Part shown: positions 8,379 to 16,881 of the stretch, piece by piece | Numbering within the stretch: position 1 is the stretch's first letter | Layout: every line of letters starts with the position of its first letter | Origin: Fibrobacter sp. | Lineage (GTDB): Bacteria > Fibrobacterota > Fibrobacteria > Fibrobacterales > Fibrobacteraceae | Reading direction: 5' to 3' | DNA: 64,000 nucleotides | NCBI GenBank assembly: GCA_017412605.1 | Contig: JAFPWY010000003.1 | Coordinates: 186,001 to 250,000, forward strand | Notes under the pieces: generated by a model | Databases searched by the model: none | Seen by the model: the letters and a program-made list of their open reading frames with translations, nothing else | Told to the model about the DNA's origin: nothing | Translations under genes and position numbers: made by a program

Positions 8379-8708
8379 GCCATGAGCGATGAGCAATGAG
8401 CCGTGAGAAACCTCAAAGCGACCGAAGGTCGCGACCTCATACCCCTAGCCCCTAGATCCTTATCCTGGAGATTGCTTCAGGGCTTCGCCCTTCGCAATGA
8501 CAACCAAGGCGAATGACATGCCAAAACGCTTGCGTTTCGGCATGGCTGAGCCGACGAGTCATGCGCCTGCGAATGACAACCAAGGCGAATGACAAGCCTA
8601 GTCTCTAGATCCTAGCCTCTAACCCCAAAATTATACTTCCTAGATCCTAGCCTCTCTAGATCCTAATCCCTAAAATTCTATCTTTTACCTAAAAACTTAG
8701 GAGCACTT
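8379..8708. repeat. Intergenic repeat cluster without genes
   Basis: This 330-bp stretch holds a CAAAGCGACC...GGTCGCGACCTCATAC hairpin unit related to 9612-9671, a second copy of the AGATTGCTTCAGG/CCTTCGCAATGAC element (8468-8504), and a palindromic CCAAAACGCTTGCGTTTCGG. It also has three CGAATGACA repeats and four CTAGATCCTA-type blocks. I see no open frame with coding character. TTAGGAGCACTT before 8709 is the dapB ribosome-binding region. Confidence 0.7.
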
Positions 8709-9539
8709 ATGTCTGTACAAGTGATGGTTAATGGTATCCCGGGCAACATGGGCCGCATTGTGGCCGAAACTTGCATTGCCCGCGGCTTGGAACTGGTCCC
8801 GTATTCTTTGACGGGTGAAATTATCGTCGAAAACGAATCTGTTGTGGCTGGGAGAACAATCCAGCTTTTGAAGCCGAGCAACCGCGAAGAACGCATTGGC
8901 GAAGTGCTCGCGAAGTACCCGAACGTCATTTGCATTGACTACACGCACCCGACAGCCGTGAACGACAATGCCGCCTTCTACGTGAAGCACAAGATTCCCT
9001 TCGTGATGGGCACCACCGGTGGCGACCGCGAAGCGCTTGCCCGCCTTGTCGCCGAAGCGAACCACCCGAGCGTCATCGCCCCGAACATGGCGAAGCAGAT
9101 TGTCGCCTTCCAGAGCATGATCGAGTTCCTCGCGAATGAGTTCCCGTCTGCATTCGATGGCTACAAGCTTTCCGTGGTCGAGAGCCACCAGAAGACCAAG
9201 GCCGACACGAGCGGTACGGCCCGCGCGGTCGTGGGTACCTTCCAGAAGATGGGTTTCGCCTACACGCCGGACGATATCGAGAAGGTCCGCGATGAAAAGG
9301 AACAGATGGAACGCATGCATGTGCCCGAGGAATACCTCGGCGGTCACGCCTTCCACACCTACAGCCTCGACAGCGCCGACGGAACCGTTCATTTCGAGTT
9401 CCAGCACAACGTGTGCGGCCGCAAGATTTACGCCGAAGGCACCGTGGACGCCGTGAACTTCCTTGCCGAGCAGATTGCCGCCGGTACAGCCAAACCCTTC
9501 AACATGATGGACGTCCTGCGCTCCGGAAAGATGCGTTAG
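8709..9539 (+). CDS. dapB: 4-hydroxy-tetrahydrodipicolinate reductase
   Basis: The 276-residue protein has the N-terminal Rossmann motif VNGIPGNMGR (normally GxxGxMGR). It also has the hydride/substrate region FVMGTTGGD (about residues 98-106) and the catalytic and substrate loop SHQKTKADTSGTA (about 157-169), corresponding to HHxxKxDAPSGTA of E. coli DapB. The replacement of the first His by Ser and of PSG by TSG is typical of a divergent DapB subgroup. It reduces hydroxy-tetrahydrodipicolinate with NAD(P)H in lysine and diaminopimelate synthesis. An AGGAG lies seven bases before the ATG. It stands alone, flanked by repeats on both sides. Confidence 0.88.
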   Translation: MSVQVMVNGIPGNMGRIVAETCIARGLELVPYSLTGEIIVENESVVAGRTIQLLKPSNREERIGEVLAKYPNVICIDYTHPTAVNDNAAFYVKHKIPFVMGTTGGDREALARLVAEANHPSVIAPNMAKQIVAFQSMIEFLANEFPSAFDGYKLSVVESHQKTKADTSGTARAVVGTFQKMGFAYTPDDIEKVRDEKEQMERMHVPEEYLGGHAFHTYSLDSADGTVHFEFQHNVCGRKIYAEGTVDAVNFLAEQIAAGTAKPFNMMDVLRSGKMR

Positions 9540-9611
9540 AGCTCGCACTTCGTGCTTTGAGCGATGAGCTCGTTCGCCTAACGGCTCACTTTGAGGTCTG
9601 AGTTAGAATTA

Positions 9612-9671
9612 TCAAAGCGAGTGAAACGAGCGACCTCATACCTCAAAGCGAGTGAAACGAGCGACCTCACT
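9612..9671. repeat. Two-copy 31-bp tandem repeat before the ABC permease gene
   Basis: Units starting at 9612 and 9643 (TCAAAGCGAGTGAAACGAGC followed by GACCTCA) are almost identical. A related unit occurs near 8412. They end about 13 bp before the permease ATG, replacing any recognisable ribosome-binding site. Confidence 0.75.
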
Positions 9672-9684
9672 CCTCATACCTATT

Positions 9685-10701
9685 ATGCGTTCTTATATCC
9701 TCCGACGTCTGCTGCTCATGATCCCGACGCTCATCGGGATTTCGCTGGTGTGTTTTATACTCATCCAGCTCTTGCCGGGCGGTCCCGTGGAGGAAATGAT
9801 TTCACGTGCGCAGCAGGCCGCGGCGATGAAGGGCGGGGTAGATGCTTCCAAGGCGCTCTCGCCCGACCAGATTGCCCAAATCCAGGCGTACTTCGGCTTT
9901 GACCAGCCCGCTTGGAAGCGCTACCTGACCTGGCTCTGGAACGTGCTGCACCTCGACCTCGGTTCCAGCTACACCTACGGTCTCCCGGTCTGGGATGTCA
10001 TCGTGAGCCGCTTCCCGATTTCGCTGTTTTTCGGTATCACCTCGTTCTTCCTGAGTTACCTGATTTGCATCCCGCTCGGTCTGTGGAAGGCGGTGCATCA
10101 CGGGAGCAAGCTCGATTCGCTTAGTTCGGGCGTGATTTTCTCGGGCTACGTGATGCCCGGTTATGCACTCGGCATCTTGCTCATCATCTTCCTTGCGGGC
10201 GGTTCGTACCTCGACATCTTCCCGCTGGGCGGCCTCACGAGCGACGACTTCGAGGATTTCTCGTTCTTCGGAAAAATCGCAGACCTCGGGCATCACCTGA
10301 TTCTCCCGATTTTCTGCTACATGATCAGTGAGTTCGCATTCCTGACCTTCCTCATGAAGAACTCCGCGCTCGAGGAACTGGGGAGGGACTACATGCGTAC
10401 CGCACTCGCAAAGGGCATGAGTTTCAACCAGGCGCTCGTTCGCCACGCGCTCCGTAACGCGCTCATCCCGATTGCCACCCGCCTCTCCGAAATCTGCACG
10501 CTCATGTTCGCGGGCGCACTCCTCATCGAGAAGGTCTTTGATATCGACGGCATGGGCCTTCTGTATTACAACTCCATGGTGAACCGCGACTACAACGTGG
10601 TCATGGGCATCATCTTCCTGAGCAGCCTCATGGCGATGGTGGGCCGCCTCTTCAGCGACATCCTCTATACGCTCGTAGACCCGAGAATCAAGTTCTCGTA
10701 A
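9685..10701 (+). CDS. Peptide-type ABC transporter permease (DppB/YejB-like)
   Basis: Starting at ATG 9685 (338 residues), the protein begins MRSYILRRLLLMIPTLIGIS with a first membrane helix and the LLPGGPVEE segment. This is characteristic of the DppB/OppB/YejB family and closest in wording to YejB. The permease coupling loop is present late in the protein (EELGRDYMRTALAKGMSFNQALVRHALRN), followed by the last helices and LVDPRIKFS. It would carry oligopeptides or microcin-like peptides with a partner permease, ATPase and binding protein. None of these is next to it here: the following gene is an unrelated lipoprotein, so the transporter operon looks split or scattered. Confidence 0.85.
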   Translation: MRSYILRRLLLMIPTLIGISLVCFILIQLLPGGPVEEMISRAQQAAAMKGGVDASKALSPDQIAQIQAYFGFDQPAWKRYLTWLWNVLHLDLGSSYTYGLPVWDVIVSRFPISLFFGITSFFLSYLICIPLGLWKAVHHGSKLDSLSSGVIFSGYVMPGYALGILLIIFLAGGSYLDIFPLGGLTSDDFEDFSFFGKIADLGHHLILPIFCYMISEFAFLTFLMKNSALEELGRDYMRTALAKGMSFNQALVRHALRNALIPIATRLSEICTLMFAGALLIEKVFDIDGMGLLYYNSMVNRDYNVVMGIIFLSSLMAMVGRLFSDILYTLVDPRIKFS

Positions 10702-10728
10702 ATTTTATTACAATTAAGAGGGGGTCGT

Positions 10729-12681
10729 ATGAAAAAAATTGTATTTGCATTATTAATTCTTTGCCTCAATTTTATTTGGATTGCTTGCGGGGATGATACT
10801 GATTGTGATATTGAAATTCCGCAAATTGATTCTATATCTGAAAATCTTTCATCCTCCTCAGAAGCTGGCGATAAATCTAGTTGTTCAAGCGAAACGGACA
10901 AGTGCGGTTTCGTAGTAGCGACTTATAAGTATGGTTGGCCAGGATATTTAATGCAAATATCGTCATTGAAAGAGGTTTCACTTTATGGAAACGATTTTTT
11001 TTGCGATCCTAATAAGCGTATAAAGACAGCAACATTGTATTATGAGGATAGATATTGGCATTGGGAAATGATTGGCACGGTTGAAGTGACTGCAATTTTT
11101 GATGAAAACAATGGAAACGTTGGTCAATATATTGCTGATTTCAGTATTTTTGATGAACAAACTCCTTTTGCAGATGGACTTTATAAAATTGTATGGAAGG
11201 GGGAATATGAAAATCCGGTTGAATTTTATTTAGTGCGAGATAAACCCAATTTTTATTTTGAGATTCTTTGGAAATCCAATGAAGATATTGAGGTGAATGC
11301 AAGATTTCCTGATGCTATATTCGATATTAAGTACAGAGGTTATTTAATTGACACAGTTCATGGTAAAACATATCCAATCGCTTTTGATTCTTTAATAAAC
11401 CCGCATGTGTTATATACTTGTAAATTGAACGAATATGTAGATACATTGGCTGATGGAGCTTATAAATTTCGTTGGGAATTCTTTTCGACTAGAATTGCAC
11501 CAGATTCAAATGTTTATAATAATATAATCAACAATGACAGCGCTGCCGTTTGGTCTTATGTCGTTGATTCTGATGGAAACATGAGGGATGGTGTTTACGG
11601 CCTTACAATAGAAAAGGACTTTTTTCTTGACCGAACAACCGCTAAAATTGTTGATGTTTTGAAAAGCGAGTATTCTGTTAAAGCAAATGATTCAATTACA
11701 GTTAGAAATTTCAATGTGAAATTGAAGTTATATGATAATCTTTTAGGACGAAAGAGCGAACTTTTGAAGGTCACATGCCGGGCAAGAGGAGTTTATGCAT
11801 ATCGTGATCTTATTGATCTTGATAAGGACACTGTCGTTGTTGATATAAATTTTAAACATTCTATAAAAAGTTATAAAGATATATTTTTAGGCATCTACAT
11901 TGAAGATGAAAACAAGCATATTGACTCGGTTAGAATTGAAAATTTTGATGTAGTGGATTCTCTATTTGTAAAGAACACCCTTGATCGGATTCCTGTTGAA
12001 ATTTCTTATAAAAATTATGACTGTACTCAGTACAAATGTGTAAGTACGATTTATTTGAATCCCGATATAGATTATGGTGAATTTCTTGATGTAAGGGATA
12101 GCCAGGTTTATAAAACGGTTCAAATAGGTAGTCAGACTTGGATGGCTCAAAATTTGAATTTTGAAACAGAATCTAGCTCTTATACAGATGGGTTGGATTC
12201 TTCAGAGATTCATGGTCGGGTTTACACTTGGAATGATGCAGTGGGATTAAGGATGGAGGATTGTCCTAAAGATTCTATATGTTCTCTAAAAGGAACTGTT
12301 CAGGGGGTATGTCCTGAAGGGTGGCATGTACCCTCATTTGATGAGTTTCGCATTTTAAAAAATACGGTTACGGAGCTTTATGATAGTAAACATGACTTGT
12401 GGGGAAGTCGTTTGTTAAAATCTCAGTATGGTTGGAATGAAGGGTATTCAACAAACGAAACGGGTTTATCAATTATTCCAACAAATAAACGGAAAACCGA
12501 AGGGGCGCTTTGGCTGTCTGATGGTTTTTTAACCGATTTTGATGACGAAATGATTCATTATCTGTTTTATAGCGCTAAGTACGCCATTTCTGTTGAATTT
12601 GACAGAAATTGGGATGAATTTCCTAGATTCGGTCAAAGAGAAAAAAATCAACAAATCAATGTTCGTTGCCTAAAAGATTAG
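10729..12681 (+). CDS. FISUMP-domain lipoprotein
   Basis: The 650-residue protein has a lipoprotein signal (MKKIVFALLILCLNFIWIAC, Cys 20) and an acidic/Ser linker. A long region of beta-rich sequence of unknown type follows, then a C-terminal FISUMP domain: LDVRDSQVYKTVQIGSQTWMAQNLNF, GVCPEGWHVPS and a final NVRCLKD. GAGGGGG nine bases upstream is a strong ribosome-binding site. The gene is markedly AT-rich compared with the permease before it and ruvB after it, which suggests separate acquisition. It sits where a permease partner gene might be expected. Confidence 0.85.
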   Translation: MKKIVFALLILCLNFIWIACGDDTDCDIEIPQIDSISENLSSSSEAGDKSSCSSETDKCGFVVATYKYGWPGYLMQISSLKEVSLYGNDFFCDPNKRIKTATLYYEDRYWHWEMIGTVEVTAIFDENNGNVGQYIADFSIFDEQTPFADGLYKIVWKGEYENPVEFYLVRDKPNFYFEILWKSNEDIEVNARFPDAIFDIKYRGYLIDTVHGKTYPIAFDSLINPHVLYTCKLNEYVDTLADGAYKFRWEFFSTRIAPDSNVYNNIINNDSAAVWSYVVDSDGNMRDGVYGLTIEKDFFLDRTTAKIVDVLKSEYSVKANDSITVRNFNVKLKLYDNLLGRKSELLKVTCRARGVYAYRDLIDLDKDTVVVDINFKHSIKSYKDIFLGIYIEDENKHIDSVRIENFDVVDSLFVKNTLDRIPVEISYKNYDCTQYKCVSTIYLNPDIDYGEFLDVRDSQVYKTVQIGSQTWMAQNLNFETESSSYTDGLDSSEIHGRVYTWNDAVGLRMEDCPKDSICSLKGTVQGVCPEGWHVPSFDEFRILKNTVTELYDSKHDLWGSRLLKSQYGWNEGYSTNETGLSIIPTNKRKTEGALWLSDGFLTDFDDEMIHYLFYSAKYAISVEFDRNWDEFPRFGQREKNQQINVRCLKD

Positions 12682-12694
12682 GCACAATGATTTT

Positions 12695-13738
12695 TTAAAG
12701 GAAACTTTCCTGTTCTGTCTCGTTTGCAAATGTTCTAGACGGAATGCTCCTGTGCAGCAGCTTGTAGGCGTTGGTGGTCGCGACGCGGCCTCTGGGCGTA
12801 CGACTGAGCAGACCCTTGCGAATCAGGTAGGGCTCGTAGACTTCTTCTAGCGTGTCCGTTTCTTCGCCGAGGGCGGCACCGATGGTGCCGAGGCCGACAG
12901 GCCCGCCGTCGAACTTGTCAATCATGGTCGAAAGGATTTTGCGGTCCATCGGGTCGAGGCCCTCGCTATCGATTCCCAGCATGTCGAGCGTCTTTGTGGC
13001 GGATTGCACGTCGATAACGCCCGTTCCCCGGACTTGGGCCACATCGCGGCAACGCCTGAGCACGCGGTTTGCGACACGGGGCGTCCCGCGGCAGCGAGCG
13101 CCGAGAAGTTCGGCGGCGTCCTCGGCGAGTTCAACCCCCAGAATTCCCGCACTGCGCACGAGAATCTTCGCAATATCCTTGTCGCTATAAAGCTCCAGCC
13201 TGTACTGCAGGCCAAAACGGTCACGCAGCGGGCTGGTCAGCAAACCGCTACGGGTTGTCGCGCCCACGAGCGTAAAATGCTTGAGCGGCAGGTTCACGCT
13301 GCGGGCTGCAGGGCCGGAATCGAGCATGATGTCGAGCCGAAAATCTTCCATGGCGGGGTAGAGGTATTCCTCGACAACGCGGCTCAGCCGGTGAATTTCG
13401 TCGATGAACAGCACGTCGTTTTCTTGCAAGCTGGTAAGCAAGCCGGCCAAATCGCTCGCCTTCTCGAGCACCGGGCCGCTAGTTACATGGATGTTCACGC
13501 CCATTTCCTTGGCGATAATCCCGGCGAGTGTCGTCTTGCCGAGGCCGGGAGGGCCCGCAAAAAGGCAGTGGTCCAGTGCATCACCGCGGTGGCGGGCCGC
13601 CTCGATGGCAATAGAAAGGCTTTCCTTGATGTCGTCCTGGCCGGTAAAGTCGTTCAGGCTGGGCGGGCGCAAATTTCTGTCGGTATCGTTTTCGTCAAAG
13701 GCGATTTTTTGCGGAGAAATGATGCGGTTGTCTTCCAT
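12695..13738 (-). CDS. ruvB: Holliday junction branch migration ATPase RuvB
   Basis: The 347-residue protein has the RuvB order: [18 protein letters not shown] near the N-terminus, Walker [10 protein letters not shown] (about residues 65-73), Walker [10 protein letters not shown] (about 115-123), sensor GATTRSGLL, and a C-terminal winged helix with the family motif [15 protein letters not shown]. It drives branch migration of Holliday junctions with RuvA. It lies 12 bases downstream of ruvA in the same operon and converges on the FISUMP lipoprotein gene with 13 bases between stops. Confidence 0.97.
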   Translation of the reverse strand: MEDNRIISPQKIAFDENDTDRNLRPPSLNDFTGQDDIKESLSIAIEAARHRGDALDHCLFAGPPGLGKTTLAGIIAKEMGVNIHVTSGPVLEKASDLAGLLTSLQENDVLFIDEIHRLSRVVEEYLYPAMEDFRLDIMLDSGPAARSVNLPLKHFTLVGATTRSGLLTSPLRDRFGLQYRLELYSDKDIAKILVRSAGILGVELAEDAAELLGARCRGTPRVANRVLRRCRDVAQVRGTGVIDVQSATKTLDMLGIDSEGLDPMDRKILSTMIDKFDGGPVGLGTIGAALGEETDTLEEVYEPYLIRKGLLSRTPRGRVATTNAYKLLHRSIPSRTFANETEQESFL

Positions 13739-13750
13739 TTGAATCTCCGT

Positions 13751-14359
13751 CTAAAGGTATTTGAGGGCTTCCGGGATAAGCGTGGCCGCGTCAGCCGTGT
13801 CCCCGAGGATTTCTGCTGCCTTGACGACAGCCTTTTCTGCAGCGGGATCCTTGACGCCAAGCGTGTGCAGGGCGAGTACGGCCTCCATCTTTGCTCCGGT
13901 GAGCGCACCCATGCTTGTGACGCCGGAACCTTCGACATTGCCGAGGGCCTGGAGCATCGTGCCTGCCTTGTCCTTGAGCGCAAGCACCATCTGTTCGCAT
14001 GTCTTCTTGCCGAGCCCCTTGATCTTGCCGAGGGCGCTCTTGTTGTCGCTTGCAATCATGTTCAGCAAGTCGGCGGGGGAGACTCCGCTCAGAATGCGCT
14101 GCGCCATCTTGGGCCCCACACCGTTCACGTCCAACAGCATCAGGAAAATGTCCTTTTCCGTCTTGTCGGCGAACCCGAACAATGTCATGGAATCTTCGCG
14201 GACAACGAGGTTCGTGTACAGCAGCACCTCGCTGTCAACCTCGGGCAGCTTGCCTGCCGTATAGGCGGAAATATTCACGCCATAGCCGACACCGTTCACG
14301 TCCACCACCACGAAAGTGGGCGACTTTTCGACAAGAATTCCGCGAATACGTTCAATCAT
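13751..14359 (-). CDS. ruvA: Holliday junction branch migration protein RuvA
   Basis: The 202-residue protein starts MIERIRGILVEKSPTFVVVDVNGVGYGV, the RuvA OB-fold. It then has two helix-hairpin-helix motifs (LLDVNGVGPKMAQRILSG and IKGLGKKTCEQMVLALKDK) and a C-terminal three-helix domain that contacts RuvB. It binds four-way junctions and loads RuvB. It is the first gene of the ruvAB pair. Upstream lies a repeat block (TACTGCACAAATATATACTA) that may hold the promoter. Confidence 0.97.
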   Translation of the reverse strand: MIERIRGILVEKSPTFVVVDVNGVGYGVNISAYTAGKLPEVDSEVLLYTNLVVREDSMTLFGFADKTEKDIFLMLLDVNGVGPKMAQRILSGVSPADLLNMIASDNKSALGKIKGLGKKTCEQMVLALKDKAGTMLQALGNVEGSGVTSMGALTGAKMEAVLALHTLGVKDPAAEKAVVKAAEILGDTADAATLIPEALKYL

Positions 14360-14385
14360 CCAGAGCCTCTAAACGATGTGTACGA

Positions 14386-14429
14386 ATGTTTACTGCACAA
14401 ATATATACTATTTAAATAGCTCTGTCAAG
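14386..14429. repeat. Half-copy of the GGCTCTGTCAAG repeat family
   Basis: ACTGCACAAATATATACTAT then TTAAATAGCTCTGTCAAG matches 15402-15440 with small differences. The inverted left arm present in the palindromic copies at 15668-15699 and 20622-20647 is missing here. It lies just upstream of ruvA, and the next 110 bases hold no gene. Confidence 0.65.
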
Positions 14430-14540
14430 ACATTTTATACGGTTCCGTCGTCATAGCAAAAAAAATCGGTTTCGTAAGCTACTCCGAAGCTGTTTATTCA
14501 CTACAGAATTGCAGAATTTAGGCTATTTCGGCGGTTCTTT

Positions 14541-15140
14541 CTACGAAACAAAATCAATCAAATCTAGATACATCATCCGCGTATTTAGTGTTTGATTGAC
14601 ATTAATGTGAAAAGCCTCTTTTTCGAATTTTTCGTCCGAATACAGAAACCGGAAACCGTTCTTTTGGTAAAATTCTGTGGTCTCGGGCCTATTGTATGCG
14701 TCGACAACCATAAAACGGCAGCCGGTCTTGTTGTCAGGATGGATAAACCAAGAAATTAGGTAGTCTATAACCTGGCTCCCTAGATGCAATCCACTTCGCT
14801 GGAATTGTCCGTTGACACCTAAACGCCCTATCAGCAGTGCAGGATACGTGCGTGTATGCTTTGCGTTGGGAACTTTTCGTTCTAGGCGATTTCTTGAGGA
14901 CTTTGGAATCATCGTGGATTTGATGCTGTCGTTGGCAAGCGTGAACGCACACGCAATTTGTGGCGATTCCGAGTTTGTCACGGCGATGTAACTTTTTCCC
15001 AAGAGTTGCGCGGAATATAGGTACGCATCGTTCCTGAAAAAATCGTCCAGATCATCGTCTCCGCAACAAAACGAAGACATGTCGGTGTTTTTGTCGATGG
15101 GGTAGATTGTGCAATCAGATGCTAAACGGATTCTTTCCAT
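14541..15140 (-). CDS. GNAT-family N-acetyltransferase, possible toxin of a toxin-antitoxin pair
   Basis: Starting at MERIRLASDC (199 residues), the protein shows GNAT features: a beta strand LIGRLGVNGQFQRSGLHLGSQVIDYL, which is the acetyl-CoA loop (RxxGxH/GxxL), and a late FYQKNGFRFL segment. I rejected a 36-residue N-terminal extension that lies inside the upstream gene. Its start overlaps the end of the 64-residue upstream gene by 26 bases. A short protein followed by an overlapping GNAT gene is the arrangement of TacAT-like pairs, which acetylate aminoacyl-tRNA. The upstream protein lacks an evident DUF1778 sequence, so toxin activity is inferred. Confidence 0.7.
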   Translation of the reverse strand: MERIRLASDCTIYPIDKNTDMSSFCCGDDDLDDFFRNDAYLYSAQLLGKSYIAVTNSESPQIACAFTLANDSIKSTMIPKSSRNRLERKVPNAKHTRTYPALLIGRLGVNGQFQRSGLHLGSQVIDYLISWFIHPDNKTGCRFMVVDAYNRPETTEFYQKNGFRFLYSDEKFEKEAFHINVNQTLNTRMMYLDLIDFVS

Positions 15141-15309
15141 TATGGGCCTCTTTATAAGAACGCGCGCGGGCGGCCATTTCGTCAATCTGGGCAAAGGAAA
15201 CCTTGAGAGAGAGATGGCGTGGATTCTTTTCGCGTTCTTCGGCAGCACGAATAAACGACTCTGCCGTAGAGCCAGTAAGAACCGGGATGTTTCTTATTTC
15301 AAGAGCCAT
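15115..15309 (-). CDS. Small protein partnered with the GNAT gene (antitoxin candidate)
   Basis: The 64-residue protein starts MALEIRNIPVLTG after GGGGGAAATT, a strong ribosome-binding site, so I reject a 13-residue extension. It contains a TGSTAESFIRAAEE helix and a second charged helix ending in NPFSI. I cannot assign a family; an RHH fold is not obvious. Overlap with the GNAT gene indicates translational coupling. Confidence 0.55.
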   Translation of the reverse strand: MALEIRNIPVLTGSTAESFIRAAEEREKNPRHLSLKVSFAQIDEMAARARSYKEAHNGKNPFSI

Positions 15310-15383
15310 AATTTCCCCCAATCTAGATTTTTTTGCCTTTCTAGTCAACTTCTGACGATTTCTTTGAAGGCTACGGGCTTTAT

Positions 15384-15699
15384 AGCTCTGTCAAATATAC
15401 GTACTGCACAAATATATACTAATTTAAAGGCTCTGTCAAGCCAATCCGTATAAAAAGTAGGTGCTAGCAAACTTTTCTCGATTTGTAAGCCCATAGAAAA
15501 CTGCATTTTTACTTCAAAAACGCCATATTTAGGTAGTTTTTAGGTTTCGGCGCCGCAGCATAACCACAGCCAAAAAATAGCCGTACGACCAGACTTGACA
15601 GAGCCGAGGTCAAAACCGCAGCAGAACCGCAGTTTTTCGGAAATAACCACGCAGCTATATAAAAAGGCTTGACAGAGCCAATTTAAAGGCTCTGTCAAG
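15384..15699. repeat. Cluster of GGCTCTGTCAAG repeats with one perfect inverted pair
   Basis: GCTCTGTCAA-type motifs occur at 15384 and 15429-15440, and inverted copies at 15594-15605 and 15668-15679. The last pairs with 15688-15699 as 12-bp perfect arms around AATTTAAA. Segments such as GCAAACTTTTCTCGATTTGTAAGCC between arms resemble 20437-20460, so full units of about 165-250 bp bounded by inverted GGCTCTGTCAAG arms seem to exist. No gene is visible between 15310 and 15759. Confidence 0.75.
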
Positions 15700-15759
15700 T
15701 CAAATCGTACACAAAAATCGGTTTGCGGACGGATTTATAGGTCTTATTTCGATGCTTTT

Positions 15760-16878
15760 CTAAAATTCAAACAATTTATCCGGAAATTTATCTGCGCTCC
15801 GGTAGGATGCTGTTAATGTAATTGTGCTTGTGACATCTCTACCAAGATCTTGCGAATGAATAATGGCGACATAGTACTGCTTGTTTACAAGACCGTTTTC
15901 ATATTCCGGGCGGTATTCCGCATCAACGATATCGCCATCATCGCTTATGTATTGTTCCTGAAAAAGTTCCCAGCTTTTTTTGTTAGTATTGTAATAGAGT
16001 TCAGCTCCATCAAAGCGAACTACACGGAAAATGCTGTCATCTACTTGGATTGGCTCCTTCCATTCCATGGAATCCATTGGGTTCTTAAACTGTTTTCCAA
16101 GGACATTCCTTATAGAGTCCGTATAAGATTGCTCTGTAGCCAGAATTCTCGCAGCAGTTCCATCAAAAAAGATCACCTTTCGGCGATCGCCATTGATAAC
16201 AGTGCGTGTTTTTTTCAAGTAATCCGAATCCATAGACTGTTCATAATAGCACCTATCTTTTCCCTTCGAGACAAAGTAATATGTTGCACTATATCTCATG
16301 CCAGCTGCAACGCCACTCACCGTGTAATTGACTTCAAAAGTATCTGTTGCAAACAAGTCACTCGACATAGCCTTGTTGATATTTTGTTTGATTTCGGCTA
16401 GACTTATTGAAAAGACCTTTTGGGCAGGGCCTTCAGGAATGACAAAGTAATAGCTACTTGACGATTCAACAACAGATCTTGAACTTTCCGAGCAGGAAGA
16501 TGATTCGCTTAACGAAAGAATCTCATTCGAAGAACTTGACCCTGCGGAACTAGAATCGTACTTGCTTGAAGAACTTTCCACAACAGTGCTCGAACTAATT
16601 TTACTAGAAGAACTTGCTGAAGCAGAACTAGAGTCTTTTACACTTGAAGAACTTGCCTTCGTTGAACTGGACCTCGCCTTGCTTGATGAACTCTTCAAAG
16701 ACGAGCTTGACTTTGCCGAACTAAAGTAAAGCAAGCTCGATGAGCTAGAAGTAGCGGAATCAGAACTCGTCTCTGCCGCGGAATAATCATCGGCAATAGA
16801 TGAGACCGAATCGTCCCCGCAAGCAACAAGAAAAAGGACACTTAGAACAGACCAAATTTTTTTCATAGATTTCATCAT
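15760..16878 (-). CDS. Lipoprotein with long serine-rich linker, unknown function
   Basis: The 372-residue protein has a lipoprotein signal (KKIWSVLSVLFLVAC), then about 110 residues dominated by Ser with Lys/Ala spacers (SSSSL, KSSSS, KASSSS). A globular C-terminal domain of about 230 residues follows, starting GPAQKVFSISLAEIKQNI. I recognise no catalytic motif. It begins three bases after the stop of the GLUG protein gene, so both are likely cotranscribed and may act together on the surface. Ser-rich linkers of this kind separate domains in many Fibrobacter secreted proteins. Confidence 0.8.
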   Translation of the reverse strand: MMKSMKKIWSVLSVLFLVACGDDSVSSIADDYSAAETSSDSATSSSSSLLYFSSAKSSSSLKSSSSKARSSSTKASSSSVKDSSSASASSSSKISSSTVVESSSSKYDSSSAGSSSSNEILSLSESSSCSESSRSVVESSSSYYFVIPEGPAQKVFSISLAEIKQNINKAMSSDLFATDTFEVNYTVSGVAAGMRYSATYYFVSKGKDRCYYEQSMDSDYLKKTRTVINGDRRKVIFFDGTAARILATEQSYTDSIRNVLGKQFKNPMDSMEWKEPIQVDDSIFRVVRFDGAELYYNTNKKSWELFQEQYISDDGDIVDAEYRPEYENGLVNKQYYVAIIHSQDLGRDVTSTITLTASYRSADKFPDKLFEF

Positions 16879-16881
16879 TCC

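Noticed and set aside
13004-14419. 471-codon plus-strand frame
   Set aside because: It lies across ruvB and ruvA, both certain on the minus strand.
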